From the NCBI GenBank assembly GCA_028551475.1, contig CM052361.1, positions 8,625,501 through 8,689,500 on the forward strand: a stretch of 64,000 nt of DNA. Reading direction: 5' to 3'. Below the pieces are notes generated by a model. That model made no database searches, was not told where the DNA came from, and saw only the letters and a list, made by a program, of their open reading frames with translations. Both the position numbers and the translations under genes were made by a program. Positions within the stretch are counted from its first letter, which is position 1. Each line of letters begins with the position of its first letter. This document shows, one piece after another, positions 23,152 to 34,210 of this stretch. This DNA is from Casuarina equisetifolia (taxonomy: Eukaryota > Streptophyta > Magnoliopsida > Fagales > Casuarinaceae).

Positions 23152-24210
23152 TCAATTTTTACAAATTGTACCAACAACTTTAATTTTACTCCAAAATCTC
23201 ACCCTAGCCTGTAAACAGCTACTGTTATGTGACTGTGCTTTTAGCATTTTGCTGTTTCCCAGCTCAGAAAAAATGAATTCGATCCCAGATATGAAAGAAC
23301 TAACATCGGAATAATCTGCATCACGCAAACTTAGTCCGCCTGCGTTTTTAGAAATCTTTAAGTGTCTAATAGTTTCACTAATAAATGGAAACTCTTCCAA
23401 GTATGGCGTCTTCTGTAAAAGCATGATCGATCTTGGGAAGAGATATGGAGGCTGCTGAATGAAATTTCTTGACTACCAAATGACATATCTAGAGTATTGG
23501 TGAGTCATGGTTGGATCCCATGCACTTCCTCACCGCATTCGAAGAGAATAACAAGAAATTCATTCAAAAATTTCCCAGAATCATTTTGGCGGAAGATCAG
23601 AATCAGAATATCCACATACTGAAGCCTGAAACAAGCTTTATCCATGAGCATGATTGCACTACAGATATTTGATGAAGAACACGTATCCCGTTGTGGGAAG
23701 CTGACCCTTAATATCCAAATAATGCATGAAGCGCAAATCCTCAAAAAAATGGCTTAAAGGGAACTCAAAGAGAATAAGAACCTCCTTCTCGACCATTATA
23801 GACCCCAGATTCATCATAAATGAACTATCTTCTAGTTTATTACGCATTAAATTGGCAACTACAGTACTCAAAATAGATTCACAGCGTTACTAAAACAGAA
23901 AGATTAGCCAACACTCACCGTTAACCAGAAATACTTTGTGAGTTTTGTTGTACTAACGATCATGTCGACCCATCGTCGGTGACATGGGGGAGTACCTGCC
24001 GGAAACGGCCGCAGAATGAGTGAAAACGAAACGGGAAAATCGGATTGCAGACACGAACACAGGAATGAAGTCCAGCAAGACTGAAAATTCCTGAAGCACA
24101 AATATGCTCTTCCTTAGAATCACACTCATCAAAATCGAAATGGTATCCACAAGCATAGCCATTCTTGCTTCTCGTTGGACGTCTTTGGCGTTGAAAAAAT
24201 GAACGCTAAT
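23152..24210 (-). pseudogene. Unrecognised exon-like ORFs, possible gene or pseudogene fragment
   Basis: Several minus-strand stretches look more protein-like than their surroundings: codons for MLLQKTPYLEEFPF... (23424-23152), for CESILSTVVANLM... (about 23880-23659) and a block near 24162-23960 with a CAG/GTACTC donor-like junction (about 23990). A pyrimidine-rich AG acceptor-like site, TTCATTCAG, precedes the first block. Their frames differ, as would be expected of exons or of a broken gene. The region is less AT-rich than its flanks and upstream DNA turns AT-rich at 24250. I do not recognise the family, and an in-frame TAA next to one candidate acceptor argues for decay. Confidence 0.25.
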
Positions 24211-24527
24211 GAAGGTCCCAGGGCTTGTGAAAACAATATAAGCAAATGCGAAATGGCCACAATACCCTTTTCTGTATTTTTTTTATAAAACCCTACCCTT
24301 CGCATGCAACCCTATGTATTTCTTTAACCAAAAAAAAAAGAAAAGAAAAGAAAAAGCCGACTTACAAGATAAGAAAATCGTGGGATGTACAAAATATTTC
24401 ACCTCGCTTGCTTATTCTAATAAAAAAGTATTTACGAAAGAATGTTACACTTAAGCTCGAACGATAATAATATTTTGAAAAAATTATTTTTATTTAAAAT
24501 TAATTTATAGGAAAAAATACTATTTAT

Positions 24528-25140
24528 TGTTAAGAAATACTAAGCTATTAAGATTAAAAAGGCTTTAAATCTAACTCCAAAAAAAATACACAAGAATTAG
24601 AAAAAAAAATTAATTCAAACAAACCTTCAAACTCATTTCTTGATAATGTAGGACAATTCATATCATTAATATGCTCTCTCATCATAATAAATAAATATTA
24701 GCTATAAATATGTCAAACTAGAGACTTATCAAGATACTAAAGGAAAAATCTTGGATGAATATCTAGCAATAGAAATATGAGCTCTAATACCATGTTTTAG
24801 AATTATTAAAATATTAAGATTAAAATGTATTAAACCCAATCTAAAAGTCAAAGTAAGGATAAAAGAAAAAAAATAAATTTAAAAAAACCCTTAAGTGTCA
24901 TAAATGATATCAAACTACAGACTTATAAGGATGTGAAAGGAAAAATCTTGAATGAATGTCAAGTAGAAAAAACTTGAGTTATGATATCATATTTAAAATT
25001 ACTAAGATATTAAGATTAAAAAATTTAAAGTTCAATTCAAAAATTAACTTAAAAGTAGGAAGAATTTTTTTTAATTTAAGTGAATCATTATGTGAATATT
25101 TTAACAACTTAAGACATTCACACTATTTACATATATGATA
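24528..25140 (-). repeat. AT-rich degenerate repeat array, possible old LTR multimer
   Basis: Three related units contain 'attaagattaaaa' at about 24547, 24813 and 25009, and two copies of 'caaacta.agacttat' at 24714 and 24911 followed by 'ggaaaaatcttg.atgaat'. Directly before the second and third unit stand gagctctaataccat and gagttatgatatcat, which read on the minus strand like tRNA-Met primer-binding sites (ATGGTATTAGAGCTC). The layout resembles LTR-internal-LTR-internal-LTR, but the divergence is high and the outer ends are uncertain. Confidence 0.4.
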
Positions 25141-25821
25141 AACATATTAAATTAATAGATTAATAATAAAAAGAACACCAGTATTCTTGTTTGCTGTACC
25201 AAAATTTCATACCCCGTGTGCATGAAACATGCCATTCAACCTATTTCTGTCTGATTTTCATCAAAACCAAACGAGGGGATAGCAAAGGAAGAGAACGTCG
25301 GCCGACAGGGATATTACAGTAATTAAGCTGAAAGACGTCAGAGCTATGGCCTACCAAACGAGAATGATGACATTATGGGCTCATTTTCAGCTGACCTGGC
25401 TAATAGTAGGAACCCTTGCATCGCATCTTCTAGGCTTTAGTTGAGATATGTCGACACTGGGGCTCACCCTTTCCAAATCTAATTGCATTCCTCGCCCTCA
25501 TAATTCATTGACCAATTTATTATTTGAGACAGAGGACTCTCCATGTGTAATACACTCATTATCCATGACATTTTGTCGGATGCTTGATCTTGCTGTTCTC
25601 GTGCAGGAGGTTTTTACAGCCACCGGCCCTAGATTTATGTCCCTCAATGTCGGTATAATGTTGATGTGTTTCACTGTCAGTTTTAATGAAGTGGACCTTC
25701 TGATATAAATAAGGGACTCTATGATTAATGGACTCTATTTCGGTAAGACACATTGAAATCCAACGTCTATCAAATGTTCCCAAAATGATATCTCGTTATT
25801 CTCTTTATATGTAAATGTGTT
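25140..25821. other. Intergenic, no gene recognised
   Basis: Short overlapping ORFs on both strands at 25448-25783 show no known motif. Nothing else can be supported. Confidence 0.45.
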
Positions 25822-25826
25822 ACACT

Positions 25827-25943
25827 TGATAAACGGGGGCCCTTTCCTCCTCAAAACGAGCGTCTCAAGGGGAGGTACATCCCCAGCTTATATGGCCATT
25901 ACTTAGGCCATTCGAAACCGATGTGGGAGTATAAATCCCAACA
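25827..25943 (-). repeat. TRIM LTR, copy 1 (3' LTR)
   Basis: LTR of 117 bp. On the minus strand it ends CGTTTATCA, giving TG...CA termini next to the acact target duplication. The two inner-type LTRs end CGTTTAGA next to the primer-binding site. Confidence 0.85.
25887..25929 (-). promoter_or_regulatory. snRNA-type USE plus TATA in TRIM LTR copy 1
   Basis: On the minus strand CTCCCACATCG (25929-25919) matches 10 of 11 positions of the plant snRNA upstream sequence element RTCCCACATCG. TATAAG (25892-25887) lies 26 nt further. Such USE/TATA pairs drive plant U-snRNA genes; a short gap of about 23-26 nt is typical of Pol III genes and about 33-35 nt of Pol II genes. Whether this LTR is transcribed is unknown. 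Confidence 0.45.
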
Positions 25944-26033
25944 TGCCCCCTGCTCCCATCAATCGGGTGAGACAGGTAAGGTGTTGGGGCCTCCACACAC
26001 CGGGCCCAGGACATAAACTTGGCTCCGATACCA

Positions 26034-26149
26034 TCTAAACGGGAGCCCTTTCCTCCTCAAAATGCGCGTCTCAAGGGGAGGTACATCCCCAGCTTATATG
26101 GCCATTACTTAGGCCATCCGAAACCGATGTGGGAGTATAAATCCCAACA
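26034..26149 (-). repeat. TRIM LTR, middle copy
   Basis: LTR of 116 bp with a primer-binding site on its low-coordinate side (26021-26033) and the purine tract of the preceding internal region on the other. It is shared between the two tandem units. Confidence 0.85.
26093..26135 (-). promoter_or_regulatory. snRNA-type USE plus TATA in TRIM LTR middle copy
   Basis: Same arrangement as in copy 1: CTCCCACATCG at 26135-26125, then TATAAG at 26098-26093 with the same 26-nt gap. In the third LTR the USE-like motif reads CCCACATCA, so its last base has changed. Confidence 0.45.
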
Positions 26150-26239
26150 TGCCCCCTGCTCCCATCAATCGGGTGAGACAGGTAAGGTGTTGAGGCCTCC
26201 ACACACTGGGCCCAGGACATAAACCTGACTCCGATACCA

Positions 26240-26355
26240 TCTAAACGGGGGCCCTTTCCTCCTCAAAACGTGCGTCTCAAGGGGAGGTACATCCCTAGCT
26301 TATATGGCCATTACTTAGGCCATCCGAAACTGATGTGGGAGTATAAATCCCAACA
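26240..26355 (-). repeat. TRIM LTR, copy 3 (5' LTR)
   Basis: LTR of 116 bp beginning TGTTGGGATT on the minus strand right beside the acact target duplication (26356-26360). Its primer-binding site is the TGGTATCGGAGTC variant (26239-26227). Confidence 0.85.
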
Positions 26356-26689
26356 ACACTTTCTAATAAACCAACTTCAAGGAAGAAAATGAACCTTATA
26401 ACATAAATATCTCACACTACTTATATGAAATTACAGTTTCCTTACTTATAAGTTATTTTTAATATGACAGTAAAATTCATAATTCAAATAAACAGATTAT
26501 GATACAACTCATAAAATATAATATCTTCTTTGTGATATTATTTATAAAATTCATAGTTTCATCTCGTACTGGTTGTGGAGAAGGTCTTGAAGTGTTTCAT
26601 ATTACTTTAATCTATTTTATTCTATCTCTTCTGTCCAATTTAATATTAAAAAGGAATAAATTTTCAAATAAATTGGGCTAGGCAAAAGA

Positions 26690-27550
26690 AAAGGAGTGTC
26701 TAAAATATAAGAAAGGGCTGGCCCCAAGCAGGGCTATAGTTATTTCTTTTGGAAGAATGCTGCATACGCTATCAGTAGTGCAGACATCGAACAACGAAGG
26801 GAGGTTAAAGAAGGAACGTACTCGATGGCGCAGAAGCAACATGGAGTAGTTATAGGTAAAGTGGGCCTTGGATCTTCTGTAGTGTGTATATCTACAAGTA
26901 CTACATCTCTCCAGTCTGATGATGGCCGTCCACAAATGTTTTCTCACATTTACAAGTATTACGTATTCATAATTTGTGTGCGTCAATATATATATTAAAG
27001 TAAATTGTAAATAATATGAAATATTTTAATATTTTATTTATAATTATTGTAAGATAAAGTTATAAACTTTATAACTAATATCATGAGAAAGGTCATGTAC
27101 CCAAACTTTGAACCATAACAAGCTTTTATTCAATTGAATCATTATTCATAATAGTATGTTAAAAATTCATTCATTTCTTATGAAATGGACAGTTTATTCA
27201 TACAAAACAAATTTCACAATAAATTGTAAACAATAAGAGACATTCAATTCATTCCGTTATATTCCTTTGTAAATTGGTCATGTTAGAGGTATATGGTAGT
27301 TTCTATACGTGCAAGTACTACGCGATTTACTTTGGTTGACGATGGTCATTATCAAACGTTTACCCAAATCTACCAGTTATAATTTTTTGATACGGATATA
27401 CCACGAAACGACAACAAGTAACACATAACCCACCAATCAAAAACCCCAAACAAGCTATAGAATTTGCCAGTATTTTTTGTTAAAGACACTGCATAGCCTT
27501 TTACAGCAATACCAACCTGCCAAGTAACCCACTAATGATGTGCTTTCTCA
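26690..27550. repeat. Older relative of the 34-38 kb repeat
   Basis: Segments here align in order with the tandem repeat further right: 'aagcagg', 'ttatttc', 'gaagaaggaacgt' (here 'aagaaggaacgt') followed by 'gcaacat', then 'accaatcaaaaaccccaaacaa' (about 27433-27453) and 'aagtaaccca'. It also has an internal repeat of 'gcaagtacta' and 'gatggtc' blocks about 400 bp apart (26890-26940 and 27310-27350). No gene is visible here or up to 28.1 kb. Confidence 0.5.
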
Positions 27551-28111
27551 TGATTGAGTGTTTGTGCAAGTAGTTCATCATAATTCGAGCCTAAACCTCA
27601 TAGACCAATTATTATAGCTTGGAACGAGCTTTACTTATCTATGTGGTTACTCAATCATGAAGCACAAATGCAAATAACATTTACAAATCCTCATCCTAAA
27701 TCAATCATTTCAAATGAACTAAAAGAGAATTAGACGTTCAAGATAAATTGCTTATTGCACATTTATTTGCTTTGTTTGTCAATCTTAGCATTCCAGATAA
27801 ACCCACCGTGTTGGCAAATAAGAATAACTGTTGAAAAAAAATTGTCCTACCAGTTTTTATGTATGAAAAAAAAAAAACGTTTCCTTCTTACGAATAGATT
27901 TTAAAAATAAGATTTCTTATATTTCTTAGAAACTAGATACAAATGCGGACAAAAAAATCTATTGCAATCCTAACGTCGTCATGTATTGGAGCACTTTCTT
28001 ATTTCAAATTGAGAAAACTCCATGTGTTACACATTGTTTAACTAAAAGGAACCTCATATTCCACCTCAAAAGCCAACTCAAGAAAATAGTTGGAAAAATC
28101 TATATATAACT

Positions 28112-28378
28112 TGATAGAAAACTAGAAGAGCAAAGCCAGGGTGTTTGGGAAGCTTGTATTTGCTTGATGTAAAAAAGAATACAACAAGGTCTTACTTATA
28201 ATACAAGGACGACAACATAATAGGAAATAATTATAGAATAATAATAGAGATATCCCTATACAAATAGATTTAACTCCCAAAAATGCAATATTACAATCAT
28301 TAAATCATGGAAAGAATTCCCTAAATATATGGACAAAATCAATAAGGAATTAAGACAACATGAACAATATCACCAACA
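28112..28378 (-). repeat. Copia-D 3' LTR
   Basis: On the minus strand it runs TGTTGGTGATATTG ... TTTTCTATCA. It matches 33566-33833 over 'caaatagatttaac', 'aatattacaatcat' and 'atatatggacaaaatcaat'. Confidence 0.88.
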
Positions 28379-28399
28379 CTCTCTTTCAAGTTGGTGATA

Positions 28400-31300
28400 G
28401 ATATATGTCAAGAATTTCAAGTTTTCTTGGTAGATACATATGTTGCCTTTGGTATAAAGGCTTGATGAAGATGTCAGCAAGTTGTCCAATAGTTCTTATT
28501 CCCTTTCTCTTGATTATACCTTCTTAGATTTTGTCTCTAGTGAAATGACAATCGACTTCTATGTGTTTTGTTTTTTCATGGATGATCAAATTTACTACGA
28601 GTTTAAGAACTACATCATTGTCGCATAACAAAATAATGGGTCCCCTGACCAAATTCCATGGTCATATAATAACCCTCGCATCCAAACTATCTTTGTCATT
28701 GTTTGATATTCTGACTTAACTGAGGATAACAAGATGGTCAAGTGTTTCTTTGTCTTCCATGATAATAATGAGTTTCCCAACTTGATACAAAAACTTGTAA
28801 TGGACCTTCAACTCATGGGATATGTAGCATTATTTGCATTACAATATGCAGTCTCTAAAGAGAAGAATTCCTAAGTCTAGACATCCTTCCAAATATTTAA
28901 CAACCTTTAAAGTAACATTTATATGAGATCATTTTGGGTCATGCATGAATTAACTAAGTATTTACATGTCAAAGTAAATGTTAGGTCTAGTCATAATGAG
29001 ATAAATAAGCTTCCTAACAAGTTTTTGATAATTGGATGGATCATCAAGTAAAGGATTCACTTCCAAAGGTGATATGTCAACATCATATTCTACCATTGTT
29101 AATTTTACATTTTGTTCAATTAGGATGATAGCCAACTTGCACCTTGATAAAGCAACCTTTAAGATGATTTCAATAACAAACTTACATTGATTAAGCAAAT
29201 CTTCTTTATTAACTAAGTGATCTCAATACTCAAAAAGTACTTAGGTGGACTCAAGTCCTTGATACAAAAGGTGGAATGCAAATATTCCTTGAAGTTTGAA
29301 ATGGCCTGAGCATTGTTCATCATAATGAAGATGTCATCAACATATATTGATAGGTAAATAGCTTAGGTACCTCAAATCTATGTGAACATGGCATAGTCAT
29401 GTCTAGATTGTCTAAATCGAGCTACAATGAAAGCTATCATGAACTTTGCATACCACTACCATGATACTTGCTTAAGTTTGTAGAAAGATTTATGGAGATG
29501 ACACACTCTAGACTCTCCCTATCTACATAATCTTAAAGGAAGATTCATATAAATTTCTTTATCTAAATTCCTATGGAGAAAGGCATTATGAATATCTATA
29601 TGGTGAAGGGACCAATCCTAAGAGGCAATAATGAAAATAAAAAAGTGAACAATGACCTCCTTAGCAATAAGGGAGAGGGCTTGCTAATAATTGAAGCCAT
29701 CTTTCCTAATAAAATCTTTAACAACCAATCAAGCCTTGTAATGCTCTACTGAACCATTAACCTTATGTTTGATCTTGTACCCATTTACATCCAATGAGCT
29801 TCTGATGAAAAGATTGTGGTATAATATCCCAAATGTGATTATTAGTGAGGGCCTAACGCTTAGCCTCTGTAGCTTCTTGCTAACATCAATCCTTAGTAGC
29901 GTCATGATAAGAAATGGGTTCATGATCATTAGAAATACAATTAATACAACATAAGTGCTATGGGCTAAGACTACAAAGCTGACATAGGTGGAGATCATAT
30001 ATTGCGTATGAGAGGAAAAGGAACTAGAGCAAATATAGTCTTGTATCTAAGTGAGAGGTCAAGTAGCTTGGCTGAAATAGTAAGGAATAAGTGGAAAGGT
30101 AGGAAAGTTTGGGATAGGAATGAATAGCAATAAGATTAGACATAATGTCAGGTAAAGAGGGGTTACTTAGGCTAAGGAGAAGGTTAGGTGAAGGGTTACA
30201 AAGAAGCTCAGTCATTAAAGGGACCAAGGAAGGTGGAGGCATTAAGGATGGGATAGTGTTGGTTGGGCAACAAGGGTTAGCTGTGAAGGAACTTGGGGCC
30301 CAAGTAGTAAAATAAGCGAGATGCCAATGGAATCATCATCATACAGGAAAAGGCAAGTATTTAATGAAGTGTGGGCTGACGTGGAAGGAATAAGCTAATC
30401 TTGGAAAAGGAATGTATCCTTAAGAAAAACCACATCTAACTAATGAAGAACTAGTTTGGTGCTAGATCATAAACTCAATAACCCTTTTATAATGCTAAAT
30501 GGCCCATAAAAGCACAATGTAAGGCATAAGGACCTAATTTTTCTTGAGGGCCTACATTGGTGATAGAACAAAAGACAACCAAAACATAAAGGTGACCAAT
30601 ATCAAGTTACTTTCCAAATAATAGCTTAAAAGAGGTATGGGTTTTGAGAATCTAGCTCAGCATCTAATTGATCAAGTAGTAGTGACCACACAATCACCCC
30701 AAAAACACTCAGGAATAAAAGCTTGGTACTTTAGGGTGTGAGCAACCTCAAGGAAATGACAATGTTTACATTTCACAACCATATTTTGCTGCAAAGCATA
30801 AGTACATAAGCTCTCATATAAGATGTTGTGGGTGGAGAACAAAAAGGAATAATTGTGATTGAAGAAATTACAAGCATTATCTAAGTGAACCTACTGAATA
30901 ATAGTATGAAAATGATTTTGGATGACGGCCAAAAAACATTTTAAGTTGAGAAAGAACATGTGATTTAGACTACAAGAGAAAAATGCAAGTTTCTTAAGAA
31001 TAATCATTAACAATGGTAAAACAATAATAAGACCCAAATTGATAAAGATGGTGGTAGGATCCTCATATGTCAATGTGGATGAGAGAAAAAATAGTGGAAG
31101 CCCAAAACATACTAAAGGAAAACCAAGGTTAGTTTGTTTCATGATAGGGTAAAAAGGACATTTAGGGTGAAAGAATTAGGCATTGTTACCCAAGCGTTGA
31201 TGCAAAAGAAAAATATTATTATGATTAATTTAAGTATTATAAAAAGTTCCTAGTTTAAAGGGAGTACAAGAAAGCAAATCAAAATTTTATGAAAATAAAG

Positions 31301-31640
31301 TTAAAAAATAAAGCCCTTGACATATATTGTCCAAGCCCATCAATTTGCTAGTCAAATGAGCCTAAAAGAAACATACATCATAGTCCAAAATAGCACGACA
31401 ATCATTATCATCATAGACTTTGAAAACAAATATAACATTGAATTGAAATTCACAGACAAATAAGACATTATTCAAGGAAAATATAAGGACTAAGTGTGAC
31501 AGTGCCGATTTTAGAGATAGAGGTGATAGTACCATTAGGGAAATAAACAAACATGGAAGTGTTGGAAAAGGTGTGGACATGTGAAAATGAGTCATCACAA
31601 ATTATGTGGTCAATAGTTCCTGAATCAATAAATTAAGCAT
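28400..31640 (-). pseudogene. Copia-D pol remnant
   Basis: Copia pol blocks are readable but split by stops and frame changes. They comprise protease DSGTIDH (about 31610-31632), integrase relics (about 30500-31100), RT entry NGYKIKHKVNGSVEHYKA (about 29729-29782), HIDIHNAFLHRNLDKEIYM (about 29540-29600), and the intact catalytic motif YVDD at about 29331-29345. The RT tail reads QKLVRKLIYLIMTRPNI (28970-29025) and the RNase H end has LADIFIKPL (about 28470-28500). The gag region (31.7-33.5 kb) is too decayed to read with certainty. No functional product is possible. Confidence 0.85.
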
Positions 31641-33565
31641 TAGCAAAAATGGAGTTAAGGCCATAAGAAATACTGGCAAAGCTAACAATATGGTTAAGGA
31701 GGCCTATAAGGGTCAAGGCTTACATGATATGCTTAAAATGTTGTTTAGCAATGGCTTGGGACCCTTTCTCAATGGGTTTGGTAGTCATTTGATTAGAGAT
31801 AAAGTCTTTATCCTTTCAATTGACATTCAAAGGTATGCCATATAATTTCTAACAAGTATCATTGGTATGGTTAGTCTGTTTGTAATTTTTGTAAAAATAC
31901 TTTACCTTGGCAACCATTTTTCCATGAATTAGAGTTGTTGTAGGCTCTAGATGACATGGCAAAACTAAAACCATTCAATGAGCCAAAAGAGAGTGCAATC
32001 ATGGCCTGATGCAGACTATAGGATCTAAAATAAGCAAAAGGGCCTTGGCAACCATCAAATCTAGGTTTCCCTTTTAGACCATTAGATAGGAGTATAAAGG
32101 GGTTATCCTTGCCTACAAGAGAGCCTAACCTTAATTGTCTCATAGCAGTGGTAAAAGCAAGAAAAGCACCTTGAGCTATGGTAGCACATTGCGTCAAGGT
32201 TGCTTAGGCAACCAAAAAGACATTTTCACCCACACAGATGTCTTTGGCAAAGGCAAGGCACTAACTTTCATCCTAAACAACTAAAAGGTACGAGTAAGGG
32301 AGGAGGCTCCAATGCCAACATGTGGCTTTAAAATGGTAAGAAGCCTTCATTCAAAATGAGAAGGAACTGGGTGTAGCAATCACATTTCTTAATAACAACA
32401 TACAGTCTTAGTGTCTCCTTGGGCTTATCAAGATTCTCTTTTACCATGTCCAGCTTATTCCCTAAGGTAAATAAGTAGTTGAAACATACAAAAATTATGA
32501 GTTTGCCTTGTTTAAGCTCACTCAATGCTTGTTTGAGGGAGAAAAGGTGAGCTTGATTAAGTTTGCCAAACATTTTGGCAATATTTTTCCACATAATCCT
32601 TTCATCTTTGATGGGAAGAAGACCAATAATGATGTCAAATTGGATACAACTCTCAATCCATGTGTGGAAAAGTTAGCTGCACTTGTGCTACTATCACAAA
32701 AGTCATTAATAGGTAGGGACAAGAATGGAGTCCTTGGTTATAAGGGCTCACTAGAATTTACAAGCCCAAATAGCATAATTGTTGGCATCAAACAGTGGTT
32801 ATGAAGTAAGCCACAATTTAAAGCCATTAAAAATGCCAATGAAAAGCAAGTTGCTAGGTTTAGTGCAATTAAGGGTGGCAACGTGCAAAAAGAATCCCAA
32901 GTTAAGAACAGAATAGGGATTTGGACTTGAACATGAGTGACCTGAGTTGGGTGCTTGACCCATGTAGTACCAATTAGAAGTCATACTTGAGATTAACTTA
33001 GGACTTGAGACTAACTTAGGATGGAGATTTAAGTATGGCCCTAAAAAGGTAGAGCCCAAAATAGTAGGGCCTGTAATTACAGAAGGAAGAGGGCCTATTG
33101 AGAAAATAAGCTGACTTAGGAAGGCCAATGAGGTGGAGCCTATACCATTGGGTTAGAGAAAATGTTAGGCTAAGCTAGAAGTCCAAGGAACGGCCTAAGC
33201 AAGAGCAAGGAGCTTTGGAAGGGTTGGTGTCAGTATAGGTCCTGAATAGACCTAAACAAATGGAAGCCTTGTAAGGGCTAATTGGGTTTAAGAGAGAGGG
33301 GGACAATCTTCAATGATAGGGGTGTTAAGGTTAACAACATGCCCAGAACCCGAAGCTAGAGAGGTCGACATAAGTAAGAAAGGGTTAAAAAAAAATGGTT
33401 TCCTTTGAGCCAAAAAAAAAAAAGGTTATTGATTATCATGACAGAGTATGCTAACTTTGTTTTGCAAGTATGAAAGAAGAACCCACAAATAAACAAAACA
33501 AAGGAAAGGTGGAAAGAGGTGCAAAAACAAAGCCAAGGAAAAAAAAAACTAGGCTTTTGATACCA

Positions 33566-33833
33566 TGACAAGAAACTAGAAGAGCAAAGCCAAGGTGTTT
33601 AAGAAACTTGTATTTGCTTAATGTAAAAAGGAGTACAATAAGGTCCTATTTATAATATAAGGATGACAATGTAAAAGGAAATAATTACAATATAATGACA
33701 GAGATATTCCCTATACAAATAGATTTAACTTTTAAGAATGAAATATTACAATCATCAAATGAAGGAAAGAATTTCTTAAATATATGGACAAAATCAATCA
33801 AGAATTAGGGCAACATGAATGACATCATCAAGA
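33566..33833 (-). repeat. Copia-D 5' LTR
   Basis: Adjacent to the primer-binding site at 33552-33565. The minus-strand start is decayed (about 33826-33833), so this end is good to a few bases only. Confidence 0.85.
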
Positions 33834-34210
33834 TAACCCACCTTAACAATGTAAAATTAGACATATATACCGGTAGCATACCCATTCACCACTATGGTTC
33901 GACCTAGACCATCATACAATACCACTTTATACATGAAGTAATGTTTCATAATATCTTGTAAAAAATCTTATATCCCATGTTAAAAACCAACTCAAGAAAT
34001 AAAAAGAGAAAATAACACATACCAAAAACTCCAACTTTACACCTGAACAATATAAGGTTAAACATTTACACTAACAACATTAATCATGAAATATGGTAGC
34101 TTTTTTTTTTCTTGGTGAAAGTTCAAGTATTATATATTACCAAAAAAAAACATAAATTTTTAATTAAAACATCCTCCTTTAGGCTCAAAATTACTTTTAG
34201 AAACTTCTAA

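Larger units (their letters stand above)
25827..26355 (-). mobile_element. TRIM-like retrotransposon, three-LTR tandem form
   Basis: A 206-bp unit is repeated about 2.5 times. Read on the minus strand it resolves into LTRs of 116-117 bp (26355-26240, 26149-26034, 25943-25827) starting TGTTGGGATTTATAC. They are separated by two internal regions of about 90 bp, each with a primer-binding site (TGGTATCGGAGCC, 26033-26021; a TGGTATCGGAGTC variant, 26239-26227) and a purine tract (GGGAGCAGGGGGCA) just before the next LTR. One 5-bp target duplication, acact, flanks the whole array (25822-25826 and 26356-26360). There is no coding capacity. The LTR copies differ at only a few sites, so it is young. 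The size and structure fit terminal-repeat retrotransposons in miniature. Confidence 0.88.
28112..33833 (-). mobile_element. Copia-D: decayed Ty1/copia retrotransposon
   Basis: LTRs of about 267 bp (28112-28378 and 33566-33833) flank copia pol remnants on the minus strand. The primer-binding site on the minus strand reads TGGTATCAAAAGCC (33565-33552), and a purine-rich CTTGAAAGAGAG precedes the 3' LTR. Flanking bases taact (28107-28111) and taacc (33834-33838) look like a target duplication with one later change. The LTR pair has many substitutions and indels, so the element is older than copia-A and copia-C. Confidence 0.9.

Noticed and set aside
25831..26350. Regular direct repeats considered as a CRISPR array or satellite
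   Set aside because: The units resolve into LTR, primer-binding site and purine tract with a target duplication, in a plant nuclear context.
32508..32804. 98-codon plus-strand ORF as a host gene
   Set aside because: It is antisense within the decayed gag region of copia-D and has no independent support.
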